Assembly (NCBI GenBank): GCA_025354075.1
Contig: JANXNO010000640.1
Coordinates: forward strand, 1-11,335
DNA length: 11,335 nucleotides
Source of the DNA: Burkholderiales bacterium
Lineage (GTDB): Bacteria; Pseudomonadota; Gammaproteobacteria; Burkholderiales; Casimicrobiaceae
Direction: 5' to 3'
Shown here: positions 1-6,465 of the stretch, in pieces
Layout: the number at the start of each line of letters is the position of its first letter
Position numbering within the stretch: position 1 is the first letter of the stretch
Position numbers and translations under genes: made by a program
The notes under the pieces: generated by a model
The model's input: only the letters and a program-made list of their open reading frames with translations
What the model was told of the DNA's origin: nothing
Databases searched by the model: none

Positions 1-578
1 TGGGACGCTGGGCGATTCGTCAGGCGATTGAAGACTATCTCCGCTGGCGCGATCTCGGCACGATAGCGTTGCGGATTACAGTGAATGTTTCGCCGTTGCA
101 GCTGCGTGACGGCGACTTTGTTGAAGAGATCAGGCAAGCAATTAGTGTTGATCTGCGTGCGCGCGACGGGCTGGAACTGGAGATCACAGAAAACGTGATC
201 ATGCAGGACGTAACCCAGAGCATCAAGAGACTGGGCGCCCTTCGCGCGATGGGCGTCCGCGTGGCGATCGATGACTTTGGCACCGGATTTTCTTCGCTGA
301 GCTATTTATCCCGGCTACCGGCCGACATATTAAAAATTGATCGCTCTTTTGTGGTCGATATGACCACCGGAGCGCAGGGGCTGGCACTGGTGGCCACGAT
401 CATTAATCTTGCCCACGCCCTGAATCTCAACGTGGTGGCGGAAGGCGTTGAGACCGAGGAGCAGCGGCGACTGCTGCGATTACTCAACTGTGACGAAATG
501 CAGGGATTTCTATTCAGCGCTGCCGTTCCGGTCGAAAATTTTGAGGCCCAATTTCTGACGTCGGGTTCGTTCCTCTAG
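1..578 (+). CDS. EAL-domain c-di-GMP phosphodiesterase, C-terminal part (partial)
   Basis: The reading frame is open from base 3 and stops with TAG at 576-578, giving 191 residues; the start and the N-terminal domains lie outside the window. This is the EAL fold that hydrolyses cyclic di-GMP to pGpG. Visible signatures in order are NVSPLQ, ELEITEN, the metal-binding DDFGTG, LKIDRSF with the catalytic lysine, AEGVETEEQ, and a QGFLFS ending where most family members have QGY. All the catalytic positions of the covered part look intact, so an active enzyme is likely. The EAL triplet itself is upstream and cannot be judged. Most such proteins carry a GGDEF, PAS or membrane sensor domain before EAL, but none is visible here. 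The gene converges on the marR gene with a 13-bp gap and no clear terminator hairpin. I am sure of the family but not of activity. Confidence 0.93.
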   Translation, partial: GRWAIRQAIEDYLRWRDLGTIALRITVNVSPLQLRDGDFVEEIRQAISVDLRARDGLELEITENVIMQDVTQSIKRLGALRAMGVRVAIDDFGTGFSSLSYLSRLPADILKIDRSFVVDMTTGAQGLALVATIINLAHALNLNVVAEGVETEEQRRLLRLLNCDEMQGFLFSAAVPVENFEAQFLTSGSFL

Positions 579-591
579 GCCATTTGGAGTG

Positions 592-1074
592 TCATCTCAT
601 CCCCGCATGTCGCGCCAGCTCCAGCATCACGGCCCGCCAGCCCTCGTGTGCCTGCGCGCCAGCCCTGGCGAAGGCGTCTGCGAAGAGTCGCTGCTGCTCG
701 CCTGTGAGTTGCGCCTCCAGCGCGACGCCGTCTGCCGTTAAGCGAATTTCTCGCACCCGTGCGTCGTGATCGGCTTTTGCCAGCTCGATCAAGCCTTGCG
801 TTTGCAATTGCCGCAGCGGCGCATTGAGGGCCTGCTTGGTGACATCGAGCGTGGATTGCAACTCACCGACGCTCATTCCGGGCGTGTGGGCCACGAAAAA
901 CAGGATGCGATGATGCATTCGCGTCAGGCCTCGGGTGGCGAGAATGCGGTCGGGCTCGGCGATCACCGCACGCAGCGCGAAGTGCATGACGCGCCACGCC
1001 TCGTTAAGCGCGGCTTGCCCTTTCGGTACGGCGGAACGTGAAGCGCCTTTTGTAACGGGAGTTTTAGCGGACAT
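592..1074 (-). CDS. MarR-family winged-helix transcriptional regulator
   Basis: This 160-residue protein has the usual MarR length. The winged helix-turn-helix lies at about residues 66-116: SVGELQSTLDVTKQALNAPL is the recognition region, and the wing reads DARVREIRLTADG. Flanking helices (about 20-48 and 120-158) would form the dimer interface. MarR proteins bind palindromic DNA as dimers and usually repress their own gene and a divergent neighbour until a small ligand or oxidant releases them. The chosen ATG at 1072-1074 has no good Shine-Dalgarno sequence, and the first 20 residues look like a disordered extension, so a later start is possible. A 15-bp palindrome begins 3 bp beyond the start codon and a second copy lies 41 bp further, which suggests autoregulation. 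The divergent neighbour is ilvE. The ligand cannot be predicted. Confidence 0.9.
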   Translation of the reverse strand: MSAKTPVTKGASRSAVPKGQAALNEAWRVMHFALRAVIAEPDRILATRGLTRMHHRILFFVAHTPGMSVGELQSTLDVTKQALNAPLRQLQTQGLIELAKADHDARVREIRLTADGVALEAQLTGEQQRLFADAFARAGAQAHEGWRAVMLELARHAGMR

Positions 1075-1076
1075 AG

Positions 1077-1091
1077 GTCAATGTACTTGAC
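1077..1091. promoter_or_regulatory. Candidate MarR operator 1
   Basis: GTCAATGTACTTGAC is a palindrome with GTCAA/TTGAC arms and a 5-nt centre. It lies directly upstream of the marR start codon. It overlaps the candidate rightward -35 (TTGACA, 1087-1092) and the expected marR transcript start. Read on the opposite strand, operator 2 matches it at 12 of 15 positions, and identity continues outward through the ATAG flank. Binding by the adjacent MarR protein is inferred from position and symmetry. Confidence 0.7.
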
Positions 1092-1115
1092 ATTTATTTT
1101 TCATCGTTTCAAAAT
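1087..1115 (+). promoter_or_regulatory. Candidate rightward promoter towards ilvE
   Basis: A perfect TTGACA at 1087-1092 is followed after 17 bp by CAAAAT at 1110-1115, which matches the -10 consensus at 4 of 6 positions. The start site would fall near 1122, inside operator 2, leaving a leader of about 150 nt before ilvE. The -35 shares bases with operator 1. The -10 is weak, so confidence is moderate to low. Confidence 0.4.
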
Positions 1116-1122
1116 ACGTCAA
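1093..1122 (-). promoter_or_regulatory. Candidate leftward promoter of the marR gene
   Basis: On the minus strand, TTGACG (1122-1117) is followed after 18 bp by AATAAA (1098-1093), 4 of 6 to the -10 consensus. Transcription would begin near 1086, about a dozen bases before the marR start codon. The -35 overlaps operator 2 and the start site overlaps operator 1, mirroring the rightward promoter. Confidence 0.35.
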
Positions 1123-1132
1123 CGGCATTGAC
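1118..1132. promoter_or_regulatory. Candidate MarR operator 2
   Basis: GTCAACGGCATTGAC has the same GTCAA/TTGAC arms as operator 1 and is its inverted near-copy. The outermost 11 bp of the pair (1073-1083 and 1126-1136) are an exact inverted repeat. Centre-to-centre spacing is 41 bp, close to four helical turns, so two dimers could sit on one DNA face. A degenerate third copy sharing the GTCAACGG half may lie at 1144-1158. Confidence 0.68.
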
Positions 1133-1273
1133 CTATTATCCCGGTCAACGGTATTTGGCGGGCAACCCGCACCGCCACCGAAGCGCGATCATCCGTCGCC
1201 TAAAATCTTTATCACTCACAGACGCAGCCCACTTCAAAAACGAAGGGCGCGCCGACAATTTTGGAGCATACCT

Positions 1274-2200
1274 ATGTCAATGGCAGATCGCGACGGAAAA
1301 ATTTGGATGGACGGCAAGATGGTGGAATGGCGCGACGCCACCATCCATGTGCTGTCGCACACCCTGCATTACGGCTGCGGCGCGTTCGAGGGCGTGCGCG
1401 CCTATAAAACCGACAAGGGCACGGCGATTTTTCGCTTGCAGGAACACACGCAGCGCCTGTTCAATAGCGCCAAAATTTTGCGTATGACGATTCCATTCAC
1501 GCAAGAGGCGGTGATGGAGGCGCAGCGCGCAGTGGTTCGCGAAAACAAGCTTGAATCAGGTTACTTGCGCCCGCTAACGTGGATCGGCTCCGAGAAGCTG
1601 GGCGTGTCGCCGAAGGGCAATACGATTCACCTGATGGTGGCGGCATGGCTGTGGGGCTCGTATCTTGGGGACGAAGGCATGAAGCGCGGCATTCGCGTAA
1701 AAACATCGAGTTACACCCGTCATCACGTGAACATCACGATGACGCAGGCGAAGGCGGTGTCAAACTATACCAACTCGATCCTCGCCAACATGGAAGTGAC
1801 CGAAGAAGGCTATGACGAAGCGCTTTTGCTCGACGTGTCAGGCTTCGTGTCGGAAGGCGCTGGCGAGAACATTTTCTGCGTTAAGGACGGCGTGCTCTAC
1901 ACCCCGGATTTGTCGGCCGGCGCGCTTAACGGCATCACGCGTAATACGATTTTTCATATCGCAACGGACTTGGGTTTGACCGTCAAGGAAAAACGTTTGA
2001 CGCGTGATGAACTCTACATTTGTGACGAGCTCTTCTTCACCGGTACGGCAGCTGAAGTCACGCCGATTCGTGAACTGGATCGCATCGAAATCGGGTCGGG
2101 CTCGCGTGGCCCGATCACCGAGAAAATTCAGACTGCGTTCTTTGATATCGTCAACGGCCGTAATCCGAAATATGCGCATTGGCTGACACTGGTCGCCTGA
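1274..2200 (+). CDS. ilvE: Branched-chain amino acid aminotransferase
   Basis: This 308-residue, fold-type IV PLP aminotransferase catalyses the last step of leucine, isoleucine and valine synthesis (and the first step of their breakdown) with 2-oxoglutarate/glutamate in the cytoplasm. The length matches the family. Recognisable blocks are HVLSHTLHYGCGAFEGVRAY near the N-terminus, YLRPLTWIG at 97-105, the PLP lysine K160 in TQAKAVSNYTNS, SEGAGENIF at 193-201 with the conserved glutamate, and GTAAEVTPIRELD at 257-269. The last block fits the branched-chain rather than the D-amino-acid branch. ATG at 1274 has a GGAG at 1263-1266 with 7-nt spacing. The gene is divergent from marR across a 199-bp gap with paired operators, so its expression may be under MarR control. 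The zf-CHCC gene follows after 71 bp. The family call is firm; exact substrate preference is not visible. Confidence 0.96.
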   Translation: MSMADRDGKIWMDGKMVEWRDATIHVLSHTLHYGCGAFEGVRAYKTDKGTAIFRLQEHTQRLFNSAKILRMTIPFTQEAVMEAQRAVVRENKLESGYLRPLTWIGSEKLGVSPKGNTIHLMVAAWLWGSYLGDEGMKRGIRVKTSSYTRHHVNITMTQAKAVSNYTNSILANMEVTEEGYDEALLLDVSGFVSEGAGENIFCVKDGVLYTPDLSAGALNGITRNTIFHIATDLGLTVKEKRLTRDELYICDELFFTGTAAEVTPIRELDRIEIGSGSRGPITEKIQTAFFDIVNGRNPKYAHWLTLVA

Positions 2201-2218
2201 TCCATCGTCGTTCGTAGG

Positions 2219-2238
2219 GTGGGCAACTTGTTGCCCAC
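2219..2238. repeat. Short perfect palindrome, REP-like, after ilvE
   Basis: GTGGGCAAC and GTTGCCCAC form a perfect 9-bp inverted repeat separated by TT, within a wider context of CGTAGG before and GCGTC after. This resembles dispersed extragenic palindromes of proteobacteria. There is no T-run on either side, so it is not a typical intrinsic terminator. It could slow RNA decay or attenuate readthrough from ilvE into the next gene. Confidence 0.6.
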
Positions 2239-2271
2239 GCGTCACCAAAAATCAAGCAAAGCAGCCCCGCC

Positions 2272-2475
2272 ATGAGCACCACCACCCAAGCCGCCGTCCA
2301 CGTCACAGCCAAGGATTTGCAGGGCCCCGGTGTGGTCTTCTGCCCCAACCCAAAAATGACGCAGTGGTCGACGCATCCGAGGGTTTATCTGGATGTCGTG
2401 ACGACAGGCGAAGCCGTGTGCCCCTATTGCGGCACCAAGTACGTGCTCGACGGGCCTGCACCGCACGGGCACTGA
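2272..2475 (+). CDS. zf-CHCC zinc-finger domain protein
   Basis: This 67-residue protein matches the zf-CHCC family (related to the C-terminal domain of the mitochondrial complex I subunit NDUFS6). The probable zinc ligands are C24 in FCPNP, H35 in STHPRVYL, and C50 and C53 in AVCPYCGTKYVL, in the C-H-C-C order and spacing of the family. The protein is nothing more than the finger plus a short N-terminal tail. The bacterial role is not established; a free-standing copy downstream of ilvE is a common betaproteobacterial arrangement as I recall it. The start ATG at 2272 lacks a strong Shine-Dalgarno sequence, and translation may depend on the upstream gene. The peptidase gene begins 10-35 bp downstream on the same strand, depending on its start. 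The codon pattern and conserved motif support a real gene despite its size. Confidence 0.88.
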   Translation: MSTTTQAAVHVTAKDLQGPGVVFCPNPKMTQWSTHPRVYLDVVTTGEAVCPYCGTKYVLDGPAPHGH

Positions 2476-2488
2476 GCGGTTTCGCTTG

Positions 2489-3367
2489 ATGCTGGGCCCG
2501 GAGTATCGGTTGGTCTCGCACCTGCGTCGATGGTTTCTCTCCGCGGTTTGCGGCATGGTTGCGGCGACAGCATCGTGGTCAGTCACCACGAGTCCCGCCG
2601 ACGGATTGCCGCGCGAATTGCGCGTTCCCGGTGGCGTCGCGCTGCTCGCCGTTGCCCGATCCGACGAACCGAAACCTGTTGTGACACGCGACGGCGCACA
2701 CGTGTGGACGGTGAAGCGCGGCGTATCGTGGATCGCAGTGGTCGGATTGCCGTTATCGACAGTACCCGGCGAATCTTCGGTCAGCGTCAACCGCAATGGC
2801 CAGATGCAGTCCATCGCGTTCACCGTGAAAGAAAAGCGCTACCCGGTGCAACATGTCACGCTCAAAGACAACGCGATGGTCGAGCCACCGCCCGAGGTCA
2901 TCGCCCGCATCGAAACTGAATCAGCACACATCCAGACCGTACGATCAAGCTGGCGTGACAATGTCGCCACCAGCGCCGCATTTACATTGCCTGCGAAGGG
3001 CCGACTCTCCGGTCGCTTTGGCGGATCACGCGTGCTTAACGGAAAACCGCGCGCACCGCATGCTGGACTGGACGTCGCGGTCGGCACTGGGACACCCGTA
3101 CTCGCGCCGAGCGACGGTGTCGTACTTGATATTGGCAATTATTATTTTTGCGGCAACGCGATGTTCATCGATCACGGCAACGGCCTCATCAGCATGTTCT
3201 GCCACCTGAGCGCATACGTCAGCAAGGCGGGCGACAGTGTAAGCAAAGGACAAGCCGTTGCCCGCTCTGGCGCAACGGGCCGCGCGAGCGGGCCACACCT
3301 GCACTGGTCGGTTTATCTCAACGGAGTGAGCGTCGAGCCAGAATTGTTTGTGAGCATCAAAAAATAG
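2489..3367 (+). CDS. Exported M23-family (LytM-type) metallopeptidase
   Basis: This is a peptidoglycan endopeptidase-like protein of 292 residues from ATG 2489. After an N-terminal export signal (basic HLRRW, then a hydrophobic stretch to about residue 33) comes a beta-rich segment (about 40-128) like the Ig-fold domain that precedes M23 catalytic domains. A linker follows, then the LytM domain (about 172-290). The zinc and catalytic residues are intact: H191 and D195 in PHAGLD, H239 in FCHLS, and H270/H272 in PHLHW. It should act in the periplasm on peptide cross-links during growth or division. Start choice is open: TTG 2486 is one codon upstream, while TTG 2510 has a better ribosome site (GGAG 2500-2503, 6-nt spacing) and gives a shorter, more typical signal peptide. 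It ends 1 bp from the convergent lysR-type gene. Confidence 0.92.
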   Translation: MLGPEYRLVSHLRRWFLSAVCGMVAATASWSVTTSPADGLPRELRVPGGVALLAVARSDEPKPVVTRDGAHVWTVKRGVSWIAVVGLPLSTVPGESSVSVNRNGQMQSIAFTVKEKRYPVQHVTLKDNAMVEPPPEVIARIETESAHIQTVRSSWRDNVATSAAFTLPAKGRLSGRFGGSRVLNGKPRAPHAGLDVAVGTGTPVLAPSDGVVLDIGNYYFCGNAMFIDHGNGLISMFCHLSAYVSKAGDSVSKGQAVARSGATGRASGPHLHWSVYLNGVSVEPELFVSIKK

Positions 3368-3368
3368 T

Positions 3369-4310
3369 TCAGGCCGCGAGCGGTTTCGTGCTGCGCAATT
3401 CGCCGGTCAACGCGAAGCGGTGAGCGATCGCAATGATCGCGTCGGCGGCTGATTTTGCGGACACTGTCGCGGGTGATCCGGCACGCGTATAGAGCCCGAG
3501 ATGAATCGGTAATAGCGGTTCTGCCAACACGAGCTCATCAAGCTGCCCGGACCTCATACAGGCTCGCAATAGTGCCGGTGGCAATACGCCAACCATGTCG
3601 GTCGCCGCGATCAAATCGAGCGCGATGAAGTACGACCCGCAATGCACTGCCGGCAGTGGCACAGGCAAGCCCGCACCTATAAACGAACGGCTGACAATAT
3701 CGTCTGAACTATCGTGCGCCGTCATGTACAGCCACGAAGCGCTTGCCAGATCGGCCAAATGCACGTTGCGCAACGCGAGCAGCGGATGCCCGCGACGCAC
3801 TGCAATCCGCATGTTGATTTCTGCGAGCGGCCGATAGTCGAGACCCGCGTCGAGATTGATTCGCGTGCGCTGTGTCACCGCGAGATCCATCACTTCATCG
3901 CGCACCAGCGGCAATAACGCGCTGGGCGTAGTTTCAAGGATACGAATACGCGCTTTCGGCCGCGCTTGGCGCAGCGTAATGAACAGCTCCGGCAGCAGCA
4001 GGCTCGCACCGACTGGCGACAAGCCAAGCGCCAGCAGTCCGCTACCGTCGTCAACTGTGCTGCGCGCTTCGTCCGCGGCTTTGCGCAACTCCGCCTCAGC
4101 GACTCGTGCTCGCGACAGAAACGCGCTGCCCGCCGCTGTCAGCACCACGCCTCGTCCGCTGCGCACCATGAGTTGCACCCCCAGCTCCTCTTCAAGCTGC
4201 TGCAATGCACGCGACAACGCGGGCTGCGACATGCCCAAGAGCCGCGCTGCTCCACGAATGCTGCCTGCGTCAACGACGCTGATGAACTGTTCAATCCTTT
4301 GTAAACGCAC
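3369..4310 (-). CDS. LysR-family transcriptional regulator
   Basis: This is a 313-residue regulator from GTG 4310. The N-terminal HTH (about residues 1-60) reads RLQRIEQFISVVDAGSIRGA, then ARLLGMSQPALSRALQQLEE, and ends ELGVQLMVRSGRGVVLTAAG, the classic LysR pattern. The rest is a periplasmic-binding-protein-like effector domain starting near LLALGLSPVGASLLLPELF. I chose GTG 4310 because GAGG (4317-4320) lies 6 nt upstream and because LysR proteins normally begin just before the RLQRIEQF block. An ATG at 4338-4340 would add 10 residues, but it has no ribosome site and falls inside an inverted repeat that looks regulatory. The gene is divergent from the Bug receptor gene, the standard layout for a LysR regulator and its target. 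The inducer is unknown; given the neighbour it may be a carboxylate. It nearly abuts the convergent peptidase gene. Confidence 0.93.
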   Translation of the reverse strand: MRLQRIEQFISVVDAGSIRGAARLLGMSQPALSRALQQLEEELGVQLMVRSGRGVVLTAAGSAFLSRARVAEAELRKAADEARSTVDDGSGLLALGLSPVGASLLLPELFITLRQARPKARIRILETTPSALLPLVRDEVMDLAVTQRTRINLDAGLDYRPLAEINMRIAVRRGHPLLALRNVHLADLASASWLYMTAHDSSDDIVSRSFIGAGLPVPLPAVHCGSYFIALDLIAATDMVGVLPPALLRACMRSGQLDELVLAEPLLPIHLGLYTRAGSPATVSAKSAADAIIAIAHRFALTGELRSTKPLAA

Positions 4311-4322
4311 TCCACACCTCAA

Positions 4323-4356
4323 GTGATGCACAACAAGCATCGGCTTGCTGCATCAC
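4323..4356. promoter_or_regulatory. Nested inverted repeat in the LysR/Bug divergent gap
   Basis: GTGATGCA (4323-4330) and TGCATCAC (4349-4356) are a perfect 8-bp inverted repeat. They enclose a second one, CAAGC (4334-4338) and GCTTG (4343-4347), around an ATCG centre. The position, 13 bp upstream of the preferred lysR-type start and 66 bp before the Bug gene, fits the recognition site of an autoregulated LysR protein. A cruciform or mRNA hairpin is the alternative. Confidence 0.55.
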
Positions 4357-4422
4357 GCATCTTCCCATAGGCCGGGTGGTTCTGCAAACATCCACGCACT
4401 CCCTCCTCTCGCATAAAAACTC

Positions 4423-5427
4423 ATGACCAACACGCCAATTTCTCGACGCGATTTCCTGAACTTCGGTTGTGCCGCGACCGCGGCGCTGTTCAGTGCCAGT
4501 CTGATCAAGGCAGTTGACGCACAGGGAAACAGCACGCCGTTACGCGTTCTATGTTCCGGCCCGGCGGGCAGCATCCCTGACATCGTGGCGCGGCGCATTG
4601 CCGAGCAGTTCAGCGCTATGAGCGGGCGCGCCACCTTCGTGGAAAACCGGCCCGGTGCCGCAGGGCAGATCGCGGTGAACGCGCTCAAAGCCGCGCCGAC
4701 CGACGGCTCAACCGTGCTGCTGGCACAGGGCGCGGTGGCGACTGTCTATCCGTACCTGTACGCCAAGCTCGCCTATGACCCTGTCCTCGACCTGCAACCG
4801 GTATCGCTCGCGGGCGAGATGACGCTGGGTCTGGCGGTTGGCCCTGCGGTGCCTGCCAGCGTGACCAGCATTCGCGAGCTGGTTGACTGGATGCGCGCGC
4901 ATCCGAAACTCGCCAATGCTGGTTCACCCGGCACCGGCACCCTGCCCCATTTGCTGGAGGCAATGCTGTTTCGCGAGGCGGATGTGCCGTGGCAGCACGT
5001 CGTGTACGCAGGCGGCCCACCGGCGATGGTTGATCTGCTGGGCGGGCAGATTGCGGTCCTGGTGCTGCCAGAAGGCCTGCTGCGGCAGCACAAAGCCGCG
5101 GGCAAGATTCGCGTGCTGGCCACGTCCGGGCCGCAGCGAAGCGCCTATTTTGCCGATGTTCCGTCGCTGGTTGAACAGGGCTTTCGTGATCTGATCGTAC
5201 GTGAATGGTTCGCTTTTTTCATGCCTGCGAATGTGCCGTCGGCAGTGATTGAAATAACGTCACAAGCGTTTCGCGCTGCCATTGCACGCCCGGAACTGAT
5301 CGCTGCGTTTTCGGAAACAGGCATGGCGGCGGCGTCCAGTACGCCAGCGGTCTTGACCAGCCGCATCGCGGCAGAGCAGCGCTACTGGCAACCGATCATT
5401 CGCAACACCGGAATTCGCGCAGAATGA
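4423..5427 (+). CDS. Bug/TctC-family tripartite tricarboxylate-type solute receptor, Tat-exported
   Basis: This 334-residue extracytoplasmic binding protein is of the Bug family, greatly expanded in Bordetella, Cupriavidus and relatives. The N-terminus has a twin-arginine signal (S7-R8-R9-D-F-L) followed by a hydrophobic stretch and a likely cleavage after VDA at residue 33, so export should be folded via Tat. Family blocks are PLRVLCSGPAGSIPDIVARR, VENRPGAAGQIAVNALKAAPTDGSTVLL, AYDPVLDLQPVSL, NAGSPGTGTLPHLLEAMLF and YAGGPPAMVDLLGGQIAVL. Bug proteins bind small organic anions such as carboxylates or amino acids; the ligand here is unknown. No TctA/TctB membrane subunit gene is nearby, so this is an orphan receptor that may share a permease elsewhere or have a sensory role. 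It is divergent from the LysR gene and overlaps the methyltransferase gene by 4 bp. No clear Shine-Dalgarno sequence precedes the ATG. Confidence 0.94.
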   Translation: MTNTPISRRDFLNFGCAATAALFSASLIKAVDAQGNSTPLRVLCSGPAGSIPDIVARRIAEQFSAMSGRATFVENRPGAAGQIAVNALKAAPTDGSTVLLAQGAVATVYPYLYAKLAYDPVLDLQPVSLAGEMTLGLAVGPAVPASVTSIRELVDWMRAHPKLANAGSPGTGTLPHLLEAMLFREADVPWQHVVYAGGPPAMVDLLGGQIAVLVLPEGLLRQHKAAGKIRVLATSGPQRSAYFADVPSLVEQGFRDLIVREWFAFFMPANVPSAVIEITSQAFRAAIARPELIAAFSETGMAAASSTPAVLTSRIAAEQRYWQPIIRNTGIRAE

Positions 5428-6284
5428 GTGCGCTCGCCAAGCGCGAAGCGGTGAAGGCAACAGATCAGCCTTGGGACAAGGCTGCGACCGGCTGGAATGA
5501 TCACACGCGAATCATCCGCGACTGGTTACGTGACGCCACGCGAATGATGCTCGATGCGGCACAACTCAAGCCCGGTGCCCGCGTGCTCGACGTGGCCGCA
5601 GGTGCAGGCGACCAAACGCTTGATATCGCGCGGCGAGTCGGTGAAAACGGCTACGTGCTTGCCACCGATATCTCAACGCGCATTCTGGAACTGGCACAGC
5701 ACAATGCCCGTGCCGAAGGCTTTTCGCAGATCGAAGCACACGTGGCCGACGCGCAGTCTCTCGGACTTGAGGCGGGCCATTTTGATGCCGCAGTGTGCAG
5801 GCTCGGATTGATGTTTTGCAACGATCCGCTGGCCGCACTGACCGGCGCTCGCGCGGCGTTGAAGCGCGGTGGTCGTTTCAGCGCCCTCGTATTCTCAGGC
5901 CCGCAAAACAACCCCTGCCTGACCATCACGATGCGCACTGCGCTTAATCATGCGGGCTTGAGCTCCCAGTCGCCCTCCCCCTTTACACCGGGTACGCTGA
6001 TGAGTCTCGGCAAACCGGGATTGCTGGCGCAGTTGCTCCGTGACGCCGGGTTCGCTGAAATCACGGTGCAACCCATCGCAGCGCCGTTTCGCCTTCCGAC
6101 CAGCCGACACTACATCGATTTTTTGCGCTCGGCGGCAGCTCCGGTTATTGAACTGCTGAGCGCCCTTTCTGAGCTGGAAAAACGTAGCGCATGGGACGAT
6201 CTGGAAGCACAGTTGAACGTGTTCACCACGCCCTCCGGCTGGGTGGGGCCTAATGAATTATTGCTCGCGACAGCCACCGCCTGA
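5424..6284 (+). CDS. Class I SAM-dependent methyltransferase (UbiE-like fold)
   Basis: This 286-residue protein has the Rossmann-type methyltransferase core at about residues 45-160. Motif I is VLDVAAGAGDQT (54-65), the acidic residue after strand 2 is D82 in ATDIS, ADAQSL (108-113) follows the adenine-binding position, and FDAAVCRLGLMF (120-131) is motif IV. The order and spacing resemble the UbiE/menaquinone methyltransferase group, but the rest of the sequence, including a C-terminal half with TPGTLMSLGKPG, is not that of UbiE, so it should not be named ubiE. The substrate is unknown. The start ATG overlaps the stop of the Bug gene (ATGA at 5424-5427), which indicates translational coupling and a two-gene operon under the LysR site. 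The gene converges on the kinase gene across a 181-bp gap with a long palindrome. Confidence 0.9.
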   Translation: MSALAKREAVKATDQPWDKAATGWNDHTRIIRDWLRDATRMMLDAAQLKPGARVLDVAAGAGDQTLDIARRVGENGYVLATDISTRILELAQHNARAEGFSQIEAHVADAQSLGLEAGHFDAAVCRLGLMFCNDPLAALTGARAALKRGGRFSALVFSGPQNNPCLTITMRTALNHAGLSSQSPSPFTPGTLMSLGKPGLLAQLLRDAGFAEITVQPIAAPFRLPTSRHYIDFLRSAAAPVIELLSALSELEKRSAWDDLEAQLNVFTTPSGWVGPNELLLATATA

Positions 6285-6311
6285 GGGCACCGCCCACTTG
6301 TGCCACCCGTA

Positions 6312-6428
6312 CAGCTTTTAGCTATAATCCCTTTCTAATATGGGCTTAGCCAAGCAATATGCAACTTATCGACTAATTGATAAATAGCCATTTAGCCCCT
6401 ATAAAATAGGCTTTGTAGCCAAAAGCTG
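6312..6428. repeat. 117-bp imperfect palindrome (MITE-like or bidirectional terminator)
   Basis: The ends CAGCTTTTAGCTA (6312-6324) and TAGCCAAAAGCTG (6416-6428) are inverted repeats matching at 12 of 13 positions. Pairing continues inward without gaps about the same centre (6370), for example CC (6330-6331) with GG (6409-6410) and ATA-t-GGGCT (6338-6346) with AGCCC-c-TAT (6394-6402). A smaller CCTAT/ATAGG palindrome sits at 6398-6410. The element is clearly more AT-rich than its surroundings and fills most of the gap between two convergent genes. It has no coding capacity. It may be a miniature element, a dispersed intergenic repeat, or a terminator serving both sides. Confidence 0.6.
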
Positions 6429-6465
6429 ATCACTCACTCGCGTTACCAAACTCACCACCGGGCGC

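Noticed and set aside
1201..1206. TAAAAT as a -10 box nearer to ilvE
   Set aside because: It matches 5 of 6 bases, but there is no acceptable -35 at 16-18 bp upstream (the position reads CCGAAG).
1128..1487. 119-residue reading frame overlapping the ilvE start
   Set aside because: It lies in another frame of the ilvE coding region and upstream leader, its product shows no known motif, and ilvE has a better ribosome site and full family match.
2219..2238. Intrinsic terminator after ilvE
   Set aside because: The stem is strong, but no T-run follows on either strand, so it was listed as a REP-like palindrome.
2242..2823. 193-residue reading frame on the minus strand opposite the zinc-finger and peptidase genes
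   Set aside because: It is antisense to two well-supported genes, has no family signature, and is the kind of long open frame that GC-rich codon bias creates.
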